Shown piece by piece: positions 47,769 to 57,359 of a DNA stretch of 64,000 nt. The DNA is taken from the NCBI GenBank assembly GCA_049487715.1, contig CP150550.1, positions 372,001 through 436,000 on the forward strand, written 5' to 3'. The stretch comes from Pycnococcus provasolii. Taxonomy: Eukaryota; Chlorophyta; Pseudoscourfieldiophyceae; Pseudoscourfieldiales. Both the position numbers and the translations under genes were made by a program. The first letter of the stretch is position 1; each line of letters opens with the position of its first letter. The notes beneath the pieces were generated by a model. The model ran no database searches and was not told the DNA's origin. It worked only from the letters and a program-made list of their open reading frames with translations.

Positions 47769-48980
47769 TTAGTCTCCACCCTGGCTGGCATCCAGTCCGC
47801 CTTCCTGGATCCAGCGCGCCGCCTGCGTGGCGTAGTACGTGAGAATGAGATCCGATCCCGCACGTCGCATCGACAGCAGTGACTCGAGCACGGCGTCTTG
47901 CTCGTTGAGATATCCCGCCGCGGCAGCCGCCTTGAGCATGGAGTATTCGCCCGACACGTGGTATGCCGCCACGGGAAGCGTCGTGTTGTCACGCAGAAGG
48001 CGGATGATGTCGAGGTACGGCATGCCTGGCTTGACCATCATGATGTCGGCACCCTCCTCCTCGTCAAGCATCGCCTCGCGCAGTGCCTCGCGGTAGTTGG
48101 CCGGATCCTGCTGGTACGTCTTCTTGTTCGGCGGGATGATGCGGTGCGCCTCTCCAGCCTTGGGTGCTGAGGCGAGCGCCTCACGGAACGGCCCGTAGAA
48201 CGCCGACGCGTACTTGGCGGTGTAGCTCATGATAGAAACGTCGGTGAACCCCTCCGCATCGAGCGCCTCGCGGATGGCGGCGACGCGTCCGTCCATCATG
48301 TCTGACGGCGACACGCAGTCCGCCCCAGCGCGCGCCTGGCTCACAGCCTGCTTCTGCAGGTAGTGGATGGTCTCGTCGTTCAGGATGACACCTGCGTCGC
48401 TGACGATGCCGTCGTGGCCGTCGCTGTTGTACGGGTCGAGCGCGACGTCGGTGTACACAACAATGTCGTTTCCAAACTTCTCCTTGAGGAGCGAGATGGA
48501 TCGCTGTGCGAGTCCGTCGGGGTTGAACGCCTCCTCCGCGGTCGACGTCTTGAGTTCGTCGGGCGTCTTGGGGAAGATGACGACTTGGTGAACACCCTCC
48601 TTCATGGCGGCTTCCACCTCCCTGACGAGTCCGTTTTGCCAACTGAGTCGCGAGACGCCGGGCATGGCGTTGATGGGTATGTCCTCCTCGCCGTCGTGAA
48701 CGAACACGGGCAGGATGAAGTGTTCGGGTCTGACGGTGGTTTCCGAGAAGGCGCGACGAAGGTGTCGTGACTTTCGGTTACGTCGCGGTCTCGAGGGCAA
48801 GTCTCGCGGTTCGACGACAGGCGTACCTTCCGGCACGCCCCCTCGCGCGGACGCCGGCGGAGCAGCAGAGGACGCAGGAGGGGCAGAGGTTGTGGCCCGC
48901 AGACGAGACGCACGAGGACGCAGAAGGCTTACTTCGACGAGCCAGAAGGTCGACGAGGCGGACATACGCGTAGCCATCAT
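47769..48980 (-). CDS. ALAD: Delta-aminolevulinic acid dehydratase (porphobilinogen synthase), plastid
   Basis: This is a 403-aa protein from ATG 48980 that condenses two ALA molecules into porphobilinogen in tetrapyrrole (chlorophyll, haem) synthesis. About 60 N-terminal residues (MMATRMSASSTFW and on) form a probable plastid transit peptide. The mature enzyme starts near RRNRKSRHLRRAFSETTVRP. Schiff-base lysines are in IMSYTAKYASAFYGPF and DIMMVKPGMPYLD. The metal region reads DVALDPYNSDGHDGIV, with Asp residues in place of the Cys cluster of zinc-type animal enzymes, so a plant-type Mg-dependent form is expected. Length and motif order are typical. It shares a divergent promoter with the mitochondrial L33 gene. 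Confidence 0.96.
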   Translation of the reverse strand: MMATRMSASSTFWLVEVSLLRPRASRLRATTSAPPASSAAPPASARGGVPEGTPVVEPRDLPSRPRRNRKSRHLRRAFSETTVRPEHFILPVFVHDGEEDIPINAMPGVSRLSWQNGLVREVEAAMKEGVHQVVIFPKTPDELKTSTAEEAFNPDGLAQRSISLLKEKFGNDIVVYTDVALDPYNSDGHDGIVSDAGVILNDETIHYLQKQAVSQARAGADCVSPSDMMDGRVAAIREALDAEGFTDVSIMSYTAKYASAFYGPFREALASAPKAGEAHRIIPPNKKTYQQDPANYREALREAMLDEEEGADIMMVKPGMPYLDIIRLLRDNTTLPVAAYHVSGEYSMLKAAAAAGYLNEQDAVLESLLSMRRAGSDLILTYYATQAARWIQEGGLDASQGGD

Positions 48981-49279
48981 GGTGACGAAGTGACGGATGT
49001 TCCCTTAGTGATGTGGAAAACGAGGGAGTAATAAGGGGGGCGAGCCGCCTGAAAAAAGCTCCTTCGTTCCGTGGAAGGGAAGGGGAAGGGAAGAGCCGGG
49101 TAAGAACTCAGAATGGTTTTGAGGCGACGAATTGGTCCTTGTGGGGATTTGTTTCTATCCAAAAAATCCCTATCGGATTCCCTTCCCGAGATCACAGATG
49201 ACTGAGGGACAGACGCAAAAGGCTAAAGGGAGAGAGAATGAATTAGGAGGCGGAGTAGGAACGCAAATTACCCCACCTG

Positions 49280-49398
49280 GTTAGCAGGGGTTACGGGGTT
49301 AGGGTTTATGGGGTTAGGGTTATGTGGGGCTATCATAGGGGTTACGGGGTAAAGTTTAAGGGTTAGCAGTTAGGGTTAGGGTTCGTCGGTTAGGGTTA
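49280..49398 (+). repeat. Degenerate TTAGGG telomere-like cluster in a divergent promoter
   Basis: Mixed TTAGGG, GGGGTTA and TTACGGGG units lie between the ALAD start (minus) and the bL33 start (plus), ending 133 bp before ATG 49531. The remainder of 48981-49530 holds no other supported feature. Confidence 0.8.
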
Positions 49399-49530
49399 TC
49401 ATAGGTGGGTTGGGTTTCATTCTTCGTTCCAAATCGAGTTCTTCATTCCCGTGGCGTCATTTGTCGCTTGTCGGCGTCGGCGAGCAGATATCTATTTAAC
49501 ACCCACTGTACCCGGTTACCTTACAAAGCT

Positions 49531-49710
49531 ATGGCGGGTACGAAAAAGAAAGCGGCGTCGATGTTCATCAAAATGGTCTCAAGTGCTCGTACGGGATTCT
49601 TCTATGTGCAAAAAAGAAACCCGAAAAATAACCCAAACAAAAGAGAACTTATCAAGTACGATCCGGTCGTCAAACAACGTGTCGTATTCACTGAACAAAA
49701 ACTTAAGTAA
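49531..49710 (+). CDS. Ribosomal protein bL33, mitochondrial type
   Basis: This is a 59-aa protein from ATG 49531. ASMFIKMVSSARTGFFYVQK, RNPKNNPNKRELIKYDPVV and KQRVVFTEQKLK match the bacterial L33 pattern (S-A-x-T-G-x-F-Y-x-x-x-K-N, then L-x-x-x-K-Y-D-P-x-x-x-x-H-V-x-F-x-E-x-K-x-K). It lacks the CxxC zinc motifs of some bacterial forms. It belongs to the large subunit of an organellar ribosome. The absence of a long transit peptide is common in mitochondrial L33, so mitochondria are preferred over the plastid. Confidence 0.92.
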   Translation: MAGTKKKAASMFIKMVSSARTGFFYVQKRNPKNNPNKRELIKYDPVVKQRVVFTEQKLK

Positions 49711-49964
49711 GCTTGTGTTTGGATGAGCGGAACTTGGGTCGTCCGTCGTGCTGGCTCTCTCACAGAGAAAGATAACTGCACTTTAATGGCTGGGCAGGCA
49801 GGCAGGCAGGATGCTCGTTGCGGTTTGGCACACACACGCACACGCTCTCAAACTCTCTCTCTCTCTCCTCTCTCAGATGCTCACGCTCTTCTGAATGGTA
49901 CTGTAATAATATAATCTTCTTTTACAAACTTCTTTTAGTGAAACCAACAAGAGCTCAGCTCAGC

Positions 49965-51434
49965 TCACTTTCGCCTTGAAGCAGCTTTGGACAATTTGCC
50001 CTTACCCTTCCTCTTCGGAACCTTCACGTCCATAATCACGCCGCCGCCGTCAACGCCACCGCACGTCAAGCTGAGCTCCGTGCAGATGGCGGCAAAGTCC
50101 TCGAGCGTGATGACACCGCGGCCGTACGCTCGGCGATCAAACTGAGCAAGCAGAACGCTCGCCTGGACGTTCACCTCCGCCTCAACCACGGAGTCGAGCA
50201 GCTCGTCGAACGATGCGGCGCCGTCGCCATCCGAGTCAGCCTTCTCGAACATTCGACGGGCGGCGTGGAATGAAACGTGGAAGGCTGCACCGTCGCCTGC
50301 AGAGGAGTGCATCGCACTCTTCTGCTCGCTCAATGCCGCCACGTCCGCCGCACGCGAAGCGAGGCGGCCGCGACCGCCGTCGTTGTCGCTGGCATCAAGC
50401 TGAGCAAGAGGTGGTCGAGCAAGCGCGTCGCCGCGACACTCGCCAAACCACGAGTCGTGGACGTACATCTTGCCAACCTGCCGTGCGAAAGTGCGTCCCG
50501 CTCCGACGTGCATCGCCTCGACGTGAACGAGGCGCGCGCGTGCCTCCTGCAAGTGCGTGAGAGCTTCCATGTTCGCAACCTCGAGGCGGCGAGACCGCTC
50601 CTCCGCCATACGCGTCTGACCCATCACAGCGACGGTGGCTGCGCGCAACTTCTGGAACGCGTCGTTGCCGTGCAGCAGCGTCTTCGTGACCCGCCTCACG
50701 CGCTCGAACGGATTCACACGCATCAGCTCGAACTTCTTGCCCTGCAACTTTCGCCGTATGTGAGCCTGAATGAGCGACGCTGCCTCGTACTCAGCTTGGT
50801 GTTGTGCCGAAGCAGCGAGCTGCCTTTCCATGCGCTGCTGCGCTTCGCGCTGTGCAAGCTTCGACTCAGCATCCTTTCGAATGCTCACCGCGAGTTCGTC
50901 ATCTTCGTCTCCAACGCCGTGTTTGTCGCGTCGTTGCCTGCGACGATGTGCATCGTTCAGACCCTTAGCTGCATTTTCACGCTGAAGGAGCTTGGTTTCT
51001 TTACGCCACGTGAGCAGCAGTCTGCGTGCACGGTGCCGCAGCGCGAGCGCCTCGCTCAGACTCTGCTCGGTAGCCTCGGGCCGCGCAGCGCGCTTCGTGC
51101 GTGCCCATATCCGCCATGCAGTGAGCACGGCGGGAACGTGCGCCTCATGCAAGTGTCTCCTCGAGGCGGCGCGGCGTCGCCATGCCAGCCAGCACGGCAC
51201 CAGCAGGTCCGCGTGCGACGTGAGCTCGATGAACGCGCTGACATCTTCCCCTCGCGACACCGCATCCAACGCCTCGGCGAGCGCGGACGCTCGTCTCAGC
51301 TCGAGGGCCACTGGATGAAGCTCGCCTTTTGCGCGCGCCTCCAGCTCAGCTTGCAGGGCGGCGCGCTGCAGCCGCTGCGCGACGGGGTGGCGCTCGGACG
51401 TGTGTGCGGCCCACTGCTGCGCGAGAGGCGGCAT
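49965..51434 (-). CDS. SFI1-like/IQ and EF-hand coiled-coil protein
   Basis: This is a 489-aa protein from ATG 51434 (MPPLAQQWAAH). The first half has Trp-containing helical repeats similar to SFI1/centrin-binding units (LLVPCWLAWRRRAASRRHLH; AVLTAWRIWARTKRAARPEA; ARRLLLTWRKETKLLQRE) and an IQ-like motif (ASLIQAHIRRKLQGKKFE). A coiled coil follows. The C-terminus has one canonical EF-hand (DSDGDGAASFDEL, all ligand positions plausible) and a second degenerate one (FDRRAYGRGVITLEDFAAI), then a basic tail. The organisation suggests a centrosomal, basal-body or flagellar-associated Ca2+-responsive protein, which is inference. The strict family is not identified. Confidence 0.6.
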   Translation of the reverse strand: MPPLAQQWAAHTSERHPVAQRLQRAALQAELEARAKGELHPVALELRRASALAEALDAVSRGEDVSAFIELTSHADLLVPCWLAWRRRAASRRHLHEAHVPAVLTAWRIWARTKRAARPEATEQSLSEALALRHRARRLLLTWRKETKLLQRENAAKGLNDAHRRRQRRDKHGVGDEDDELAVSIRKDAESKLAQREAQQRMERQLAASAQHQAEYEAASLIQAHIRRKLQGKKFELMRVNPFERVRRVTKTLLHGNDAFQKLRAATVAVMGQTRMAEERSRRLEVANMEALTHLQEARARLVHVEAMHVGAGRTFARQVGKMYVHDSWFGECRGDALARPPLAQLDASDNDGGRGRLASRAADVAALSEQKSAMHSSAGDGAAFHVSFHAARRMFEKADSDGDGAASFDELLDSVVEAEVNVQASVLLAQFDRRAYGRGVITLEDFAAICTELSLTCGGVDGGGVIMDVKVPKRKGKGKLSKAASRRK

Positions 51435-51846
51435 GGTGAACGCAGCGCTTGAGCAGTTTGACGGAGATGTTGACCACGGGGGAGAATTGGGTTGACCCAA
51501 AACCTGATTTCGGGATTCACTGTAGAACCATTCTCTTCAATTTTGATTTGTTGAACTTGGGGATCCCGGCCGAGTCGACTGTACATAGTGGTACTGTTAA
51601 CTCTCACGCACGTCAACCGCAACGTAGATCGCGCTTTCACCACCCGAAGAAGAAGGCAGTCGTAGAACTGTCCTGTCGAGGAAGGAGGGCGACAGACGTG
51701 GCTCAAGGTTTCTTCTCGTTGATTGCGATCATGAAGAGGACTTCCGCCGACCAGCAGGTGCACATGGCAGGACAGTCAGGGACGAAGCCCCCTTCTGAAG
51801 TGAACAAAGCCCTCTCCATTGCTCAAGACGAGCACTTTGAAAACGA
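51435..51846. other. Intergenic
   Basis: Short open stretches (for example around 51729-51848) occur but show no homology that I recognise. Confidence 0.35.
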
Positions 51847-52095
51847 ATGAGGTTCGTGGAGAAGGGGGTGACGGACGGCTTCATGCTCATGATATACGGC
51901 ACGAGCACGGGCTCGCTCTCGATCGAGCAAGAGGGCAAGATGGAGCTGACGAACCGCGGCTACTAGACCCCACCGATCGTCGACGTCGACGGCAAGACCA
52001 TCGCCCAAGGCGAGCAGGGCGCACATGGCCCTGGCGGCGAGAGCGTGTTCGCCAACAACTGCACGGGGCCCCTCACGGTGTTGGATGCCATGCAG
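51847..52095 (+). pseudogene. Gene fragment with in-frame TAG
   Basis: From ATG 51847 the frame reads MRFVEKGVTDGFMLMIYGTS and SIEQEGKMELTNRGY, then TAG at 51964-51966. The same frame continues with TPPIVDVDGKTIAQGEQGAH and FANNCTGPLTVLDAMQ up to a GT at 52096. The two halves look like one protein, with a Trp-to-stop change (TGG to TAG) as a possible cause. Its 3' side runs into the 3' end of the convergent coiled-coil gene. I do not recognise the family. Decay, sequencing error or an unrecognised exon are all possible. Confidence 0.35.
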
Positions 52096-52118
52096 GTTTG
52101 TTCAATTGCACGTTTTTT

Positions 52119-54134
52119 TTACACGCCAGCAAGAAGCTCATTCTCAAGCTCAGCGTCCAACAAGTCTTCGGCGCCAGCGGGATCTATGGACGGCTTTGCG
52201 GCGCCCTTTTCTTCTTCCACCGCCTCCTCCAAGGCTGCAGGGGGTGGAGCCTCGGGTGCGGGTGCATCGTCCGCAGGGACTAGTGCACCGTCTGTATCTG
52301 CCGCGGATGTTGTTGCTGCTGCGACGTCGTCCACAGGGGCTAGTGCACCGTCTTCATTTTCCGCGGATGTTGTTGCTGCTCCAACGTCGTCCACAGGGGC
52401 TAGTGCACCGTCTTCATTTGCAGTAGCGGCTCGCGCAACGGCCCCCTCTGCCGCGACAGGCACGAGAGCACCGTCCTCATCTTCAGCGCCGCCACCTTCC
52501 TTCGTTGGGCTGAGAGCCTCAACCTCCGCACGTGCTGCAAGCATGTCTTTTTTCGCGCTTTCAGCTGCCACAGCCGCATCGCGTGCGGCGTGTAAGACTT
52601 CCTCCGCCTGCGCAGTGCGCGGAGTCTTGTAGAATGTCATCGCGTCCTGCGCTTGTTGATCCTGCAGAGTGCGGGGAATCGGTCCATCGCTCACTCCGTG
52701 CTCAATGCATTTATCCAAGTACGATCTCACCTCCTCCTCTAGCACAGCCTGCTCGCGACGCGCCTCCACAAGCTTGCGCCGCCGATGCGCCTGCACGCGC
52801 CGTCCCTCGAGATCATCCTTGTGCATTTGCAGCTGCGCCCTTCGCGCCTCGGCATCGCGAGTGCGCGCCTCACGCAGGATCGTCGCCTCGGCACGCTTCG
52901 CCTCTGCCCATGCGATAAGCTCGTTCGCCGAACGTTCAGCCAGCGGCTTTAAATTCGCACTCTCGGCCGCGGCACGCTTAGCCTCACTGGGCAGGCTCCG
53001 CACTGCCGCTTCCCACGCCGCTTTCTCGCCCTCAGGGCCTCGGAACAAGGGCGGGGGCGGGGGCGACGGAGACTGAGCGGGATATCCATAGTTGGATGCC
53101 GCCGCGTCGCTTTTATCCGGCGACAGAGCCTCCCAAGCCATTGCACCACCACCCAGTCCGCTTCTCGCAGCGACGGCTGCCATCTCAATTGCGCGTTGCT
53201 GGTCGAGGATCTGCGCACGCCGTATTTCGTAGAATGCCGCACGCTCCTCCGGTGCCGCAAGCGACCCTGGTGTCCCCGCGCTCTCTCGTCCAATGGTCCA
53301 ACGCAGAGGCACGACGCTGCCACTACCCACCGACATCTCTCCCAGCGAACCGCGCGACACGGACTCTCTCGTGCTTTGCATGGTGTCAAGTGCCAGCTTG
53401 CGCTCTCGACTGAGCTCCACCGCATGCTGCTTGTCACGCAGCTCCGTCTGCAGCCGTGCTCGCTCTCCGCGCAGCTCCTCGAACGTGCGTCTAATTTCAG
53501 CCTCTTCGTCGTCGTCTACACGTGTCATATCCACCGTGCCCACGGACTTGGCGGGTGACGCGAACGTGACGCGTCCTGCCGACGTATTTCGCGCGCGCTG
53601 CTTTTCGAGCATCTTCTGCTCTTCGCGAGCGTCGAACAGAAGCTGCTTCGCGGCGGTTCGTCTCTTGATGGACCCTGCCTTTGCAGAAACGTCCATTTCC
53701 ATGCGAAGCTGCATGGTTCGCAGCCTAAGGGCGAGTTCGTCGAAGGTGGCCGACCTCGTTTGCTCGACTTTACCTCTGAGCGACTGCGCGAGCCGCCCTC
53801 CGTCTGCACCTGGACTCGCGGGAAACTCTTCCGCGGGTATGCTTCCTGGAATAGGCCTGAAGAGACCGTCTGCGCCTTCCTTCATAACGGATGTCGTGTT
53901 TGGCGGCACGTTTCCCTCTTCGTCAGCGTCCGTGTTGTGCGTTGGCTGAACGTGTATTCTCCTCGCATGCGCGTTGAAGTTGAGGAAGAGCGGTCCTTGG
54001 TACTCGGTCCACACGCACGTGTTTGCGTCGAATCCGCAGCTCATTATGATTTTCGCAAGGTGCTTCGGGTGGTTCGCGCGTATGAGCGTGACGGTGGACG
54101 GCGCGTGTTGCCATCCGACAAGGAAGAGCGGCAT
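52119..54134 (-). CDS. Large coiled-coil protein with Ala/Asp-rich repeated tail
   Basis: This is a 671-aa protein from ATG 54134 (MPLFLVGWQHAPSTVTLIRA). The first 60 residues form a compact domain-like segment (IIMSCGFDANTCVWTEYQG). A long charged helical region follows (ELALRLRTMQLRMEMDVSAK, then EIRRTFEELRGERARLQTEL, then LQMHKDDLEGRRVQAHRRRK), and then a low-complexity Ala/Asp/Val tail with three repeats of an EDGALAPVDD-type unit. This looks like a cytoskeletal or ciliary coiled-coil protein. No catalytic or membrane segment is visible. The exact family is unknown. Confidence 0.6.
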   Translation of the reverse strand: MPLFLVGWQHAPSTVTLIRANHPKHLAKIIMSCGFDANTCVWTEYQGPLFLNFNAHARRIHVQPTHNTDADEEGNVPPNTTSVMKEGADGLFRPIPGSIPAEEFPASPGADGGRLAQSLRGKVEQTRSATFDELALRLRTMQLRMEMDVSAKAGSIKRRTAAKQLLFDAREEQKMLEKQRARNTSAGRVTFASPAKSVGTVDMTRVDDDEEAEIRRTFEELRGERARLQTELRDKQHAVELSRERKLALDTMQSTRESVSRGSLGEMSVGSGSVVPLRWTIGRESAGTPGSLAAPEERAAFYEIRRAQILDQQRAIEMAAVAARSGLGGGAMAWEALSPDKSDAAASNYGYPAQSPSPPPPPLFRGPEGEKAAWEAAVRSLPSEAKRAAAESANLKPLAERSANELIAWAEAKRAEATILREARTRDAEARRAQLQMHKDDLEGRRVQAHRRRKLVEARREQAVLEEEVRSYLDKCIEHGVSDGPIPRTLQDQQAQDAMTFYKTPRTAQAEEVLHAARDAAVAAESAKKDMLAARAEVEALSPTKEGGGAEDEDGALVPVAAEGAVARAATANEDGALAPVDDVGAATTSAENEDGALAPVDDVAAATTSAADTDGALVPADDAPAPEAPPPAALEEAVEEEKGAAKPSIDPAGAEDLLDAELENELLAGV
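52270..52435 (-). repeat. 60-bp coding tandem repeat (three units)
   Basis: Units containing TCGTCCACAGGGGCTAGTGC and then GCGGATGTTGTTGCTGCT recur at about 60-bp spacing and encode the EDGALAPVDD...AATTSA repeat of the coiled-coil protein. Confidence 0.85.
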
Positions 54135-54468
54135 AGTGAGTCCTCCTCAGGCTGAGTTGGCCTTAGAGGCTAAACTGAGCAGTGATGGCGAAATGATGGC
54201 CCCGACGAACCGTGCTCAAGGTGAGAGGGATGAGAGGGATGGCGAGCAGAGACCGAGCACGCACGGTGCATTTCTTTCGTCTACGATAGCCTCCAGGTCG
54301 TGTTCCACCCCAACCGCCTTAATTAAGAGGAGTCTTCCGACTTTGTAGTACCGGTACTATGAGGCCTCTGGCCCTCTGCTGGCCGGGCCCCAGGTGGGGC
54401 GACAAGGCAACCTGCGGCCGGGTAAAGAGAAAGAGGTACCTTTAGGAAGGGTCGGCCGATGTGGGACC

Positions 54469-54523
54469 GTTAGGGTTTCCGTTAGGGTTAGGGTTACTGG
54501 GTTAGGGTTAGTGGGTTAGGGTT
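54469..54523 (+). repeat. TTAGGG telomere-like cluster in a divergent promoter
   Basis: Five to six TTAGGG-type units with short spacers (GTTAGGGTTAGGG; GGGTTAGGGTTAGTGGG) lie 70 bp before the RPB8 start, between it and the divergent coiled-coil gene. The rest of 54135-54592 holds no supported feature. Confidence 0.9.
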
Positions 54524-54592
54524 CGGTGGTGGTCCCTTCTTTTCATCCTCGCTCTCGGTAGACTATTATATCTCGCGGTTTCTCGCGCCGCC

Positions 54593-55048
54593 ATGCCGAC
54601 TTTGTTCGAGGACACGTTCGTCGTCGACACGGTGGACGCCGACGGGAGGAAGTTCGACCTCGTCTCCCGCCTAGAAGCGCACAGCGACAAGTTCGACATG
54701 AGACTCAAACTCGACGTCAACGTCGACGTATACCCGCTCAACAAGTCGCAGCAGCGATTCGTACTGCTCTTAGCTGACACGCTCAACCTCGACGGAACGC
54801 GCGACCCAGAAGAAGGCGTGTACACAGAGGCGCTCATGCAGGGGAAACCGTCGCTCGCGGACAAATACGAGTACGTCATGTACGGGAAGGTGTTCAAGGT
54901 GGTGCCCGGCGCCGTCGGAGGAGCGGCGCACGAGATCATTGCTAGCTTCGGAGGACTGCTGATGTCGCTCAAAGGCGCCGCACAGGAGCTCAAGGACCTC
55001 AAGCGCGACTTACGTGTCTTCATCCTCATACGTAAGGTTGACGTGTAA
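54593..55048 (+). CDS. RPB8: RNA polymerase I/II/III shared subunit RPB8 (RPABC3)
   Basis: This is a 151-aa protein from ATG 54593, the usual length for RPB8. LFEDTFVVDTVDADGRKFDL, VSRLEAHSDKFDMRLKLDVN and VDVYPLNKSQQRFVLLLADT match the conserved beta-barrel. ADKYEYVMYGKVFKV and FGGLLMSLKGAAQELKDL with VFILIRKVDV close the fold. RPB8 is present in all three nuclear RNA polymerases and absent from bacteria and organelles. Confidence 0.97.
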   Translation: MPTLFEDTFVVDTVDADGRKFDLVSRLEAHSDKFDMRLKLDVNVDVYPLNKSQQRFVLLLADTLNLDGTRDPEEGVYTEALMQGKPSLADKYEYVMYGKVFKVVPGAVGGAAHEIIASFGGLLMSLKGAAQELKDLKRDLRVFILIRKVDV

Positions 55049-55247
55049 GAGTCTCTGCTAATAAGAAGAGAGAGATATATATAGCGAGCGAGCGAGCGAG
55101 AGAAAGGCAGACAGAGGCGAGAGGACGAAAAACAAAATAAAGAGAACAAGTTGAAGAAAAAAACAAGCCGACAGTGATCGACTATTGTACAAGTAACACA
55201 CTCGTTTCGAGAAACAACGAAGGGAGGAGACGACAAACCAAACCTTC

Positions 55248-55850
55248 TCACGAAACCATGGACTCGCACGCCGCGCGTATGTCCGCAGTGCGCTGAACCA
55301 GGCTTTGGTACTGTGCCGACAGCTTGCTCAGCTCTGCATCGGCGCTCGCGTGCTCACGCCGCCTCGCCTGGTTGATGGCCTCCACCGCTTCCTTCTGCTC
55401 CGACAGGTGGCGACGCAGGTTCGCCTCCATACGCTCAAGGTGCTGCAGGTGCACCTTCCACGCACTTACCCCGTACTTTTCAAGCAGCTCCAGGTTGAGA
55501 ATGCGCGTTTGCGTATGCTCGTACTGCACCTCAGCGTTCGCGAGTGCACGCTCCCACTCCTCCAGAGAGCTTCCCTCCGCCGGCTCGTCCATGCGCGCAC
55601 GATCGGTATCAATGGCGGGGGAGCTTTCTTTTCCACTTTCGACGCGCTGAAGTTCTTGAGCGAAGAGTGTCGACGACGACATGGCCGGGAGGGAGGGAAG
55701 CCTGCGTTCGAAAGTCGCCAGCGACACACCCTCGCGCGCCATGGTTCCCATTTCCGCGGCGATGCGCGTCTCCGCCTCGTGGCGCAGCGAGGCGGGCACG
55801 GCGTCAGCGGAGGCGTACGCGAGCGCGTCAATCGACTCGTGCACGCGCAT
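55248..55850 (-). CDS. BCAS2: Pre-mRNA splicing factor SPF27 (BCAS2), PRP19-complex subunit
   Basis: This is a 200-aa protein; ATG 55850 gives MRVHESIDALAYASADAVPA. The diagnostic C-terminal helical region is clear: EYLNLE-type segment ILNLELLEKYGVSAWKVHLQ, then HLERMEANLRRHLSEQKEAV, AINQARRREHASADAELSKL and SLVQRTADIRAACE. SPF27 is a core coiled-coil member of the PRP19/NineTeen complex that activates the spliceosome, consistent with introns in this genome. The frame continues upstream without an ATG into a poly-G region, so the chosen start is well supported. Confidence 0.9.
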   Translation of the reverse strand: MRVHESIDALAYASADAVPASLRHEAETRIAAEMGTMAREGVSLATFERRLPSLPAMSSSTLFAQELQRVESGKESSPAIDTDRARMDEPAEGSSLEEWERALANAEVQYEHTQTRILNLELLEKYGVSAWKVHLQHLERMEANLRRHLSEQKEAVEAINQARRREHASADAELSKLSAQYQSLVQRTADIRAACESMVS

Positions 55851-55945
55851 GGTATGGTTTGACGTGTGCTTACTACTGCCGGGGACAGGTGCAAGACAAA
55901 AACCAAAACGACAACAGCAACAGGGTGGCGGCGCTTTGGCCTTTG

Positions 55946-55963
55946 GGGGGGGGGGGGGGGGGC
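55946..55963 (+). repeat. Poly-G tract (about 18 nt)
   Basis: An uninterrupted run of G residues lies upstream of the SPF27 start (minus strand), so on the mRNA strand it reads as poly-C. It is prone to sequencing error. Confidence 0.9.
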
Positions 55964-56151
55964 AGGAAGAAAAAATGAAAAATCGAAGGGGGGAGAGAAC
56001 AACGAGAACGACGAGCATGTATAGATGTATGTATGTCGGGTTGCTGCGGGAAATTTAACTTGTACCATGGACCAAAAGCGCCGCGTTGGAGGGTGGTCAT
56101 GGAAGAAGCTCTAGGTAAGTACTAGTAAGGGAGTGGTGAGCTTTTACCTTT

Positions 56152-57096
56152 TCAACAAGCTAAGAAAGCAACGACGATGCCGAGCGCAGCGCCCGCGTAC
56201 ACCTGCACGGGCGTGTGACCTAGCACCTCCTTCAGCTCCTCCTCGGGAAGGTCCTCGAGCGTCCGACCAACTGGCGACGACGACTCCTCCGTCGCGCCGG
56301 CTGGTGAAGCGTCTGCTCCCCCGTGTGTTGCGCGGTAGTGCTTCACGAGCACGTTCAGCGCGGCGGCGTGCCTGCCAGCCTGCCACCGCACGTGCGCGGC
56401 GTCGTACATGACGACGAGCGTGAATGCCAGGCACGCGGGGAAGAGCGACGAGCCGAGACCGTGCTTGAGCGCCACGGCGGTCGTCACGCCCACGCACATG
56501 GACGTGTGGCTGCTCGGCATACCGCCGCTGCTCTTAAGCATCTTCCAGTTCCACGTTCCCATGTTATATGCTGTGGTGAACACCTTGAGCACCTGCGCAA
56601 GCGCCCAGCTCCAGAACCCGGCGACGAACACGTCGTTTGCCCACAGTGCGGCCCAGCCTGATACCTTCGCCGCCGCCGCCGTCGCCGCTGGCACCGCTTT
56701 TGTTGCGATGTTCGGTCTTGTGTCGGTTCTCGTTTTTCTGCCTCTAAGCGAGGGTAGCTGAAGCCTGCTATGTGTACCCCCGCCGACACTTTTGTGGCGC
56801 ATGGACCGCGCCGCTGCGTGGCAGACTGAGTCTTCTCCCTTTCGATGTTGTACGTAATCATCGTGAGCAGAAGCAGAGATCGCGCCACACTGAGTTGGAT
56901 TCCGATGCGCCAAACCCAAAAAACGACCGAAATTATGTAAACCAGAGAAAGACCCTGACCCCTTCCGAGGCGACCGAGACCGTGAAACATGAGAACTTCT
57001 TCTACCTATGAGACAACAACGAGCAAGCACTCCCCTTGATGCCTGCCTAACCCCCCCTTGACTGCCAGTTGTGGAGACGACTGGAGGAGACTTCAT
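56152..57096 (-). CDS. DUF212 (divergent PAP2 family) membrane protein, possibly plastid
   Basis: This is a 314-aa protein; ATG 57096 gives MKSPPVVSTTGSQGG and a basic, Ser/Arg-rich N-terminus of about 150 residues, consistent with a transit peptide. The DUF212 domain shows NDVFVAGFWSWALAQVLKVF, GTWNWKMLKSSGGMPSSHTS (with the PAP2-like PSSH signature), FTLVVMYDAAHVRWQAGRHA, and EVLGHTPVQVYAGAALGIVV at the C-terminus. Family members are divergent acid phosphatase-like membrane proteins. A plant relative (VTE6) was reported as a phytyl-phosphate kinase in tocopherol synthesis, but VTE6 is a different family, so I do not transfer that role. Three to four hydrophobic helices are visible. Confidence 0.85.
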   Translation of the reverse strand: MKSPPVVSTTGSQGGVRQASRGVLARCCLIGRRSSHVSRSRSPRKGSGSFSGLHNFGRFLGLAHRNPTQCGAISASAHDDYVQHRKGEDSVCHAAARSMRHKSVGGGTHSRLQLPSLRGRKTRTDTRPNIATKAVPAATAAAAKVSGWAALWANDVFVAGFWSWALAQVLKVFTTAYNMGTWNWKMLKSSGGMPSSHTSMCVGVTTAVALKHGLGSSLFPACLAFTLVVMYDAAHVRWQAGRHAAALNVLVKHYRATHGGADASPAGATEESSSPVGRTLEDLPEEELKEVLGHTPVQVYAGAALGIVVAFLAC

Positions 57097-57359
57097 AGCG
57101 AGCGACAGCAGGATGATGATGCCGAGATAGAAATCAATCCGGCTGTTCCGGGGAATGGAAAATGGAAGGAAGAAAAACGAGAGAAAAACTTCCACCGGAG
57201 CGGATAACGAAACGACAGGAGAGGAGATTCCGGAGAGATCGTGTTTCTCAGGTGGGTTTCTCTGCCCTTATTAGGCTGTTGGGAGGATGGTTTCGTTTTA
57301 GGGGTTCGGGTTTCATTTTACATCTGGGGGTTCCAAAGTTCCCAGAATTCTGAATTGGT

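Noticed and set aside
56152-57096. VTE6 phytyl-phosphate kinase identity for the DUF212 gene
   Set aside because: The visible PSSH and GRHAAALN-type features are those of DUF212. VTE6 belongs to another family, so the function was not transferred.
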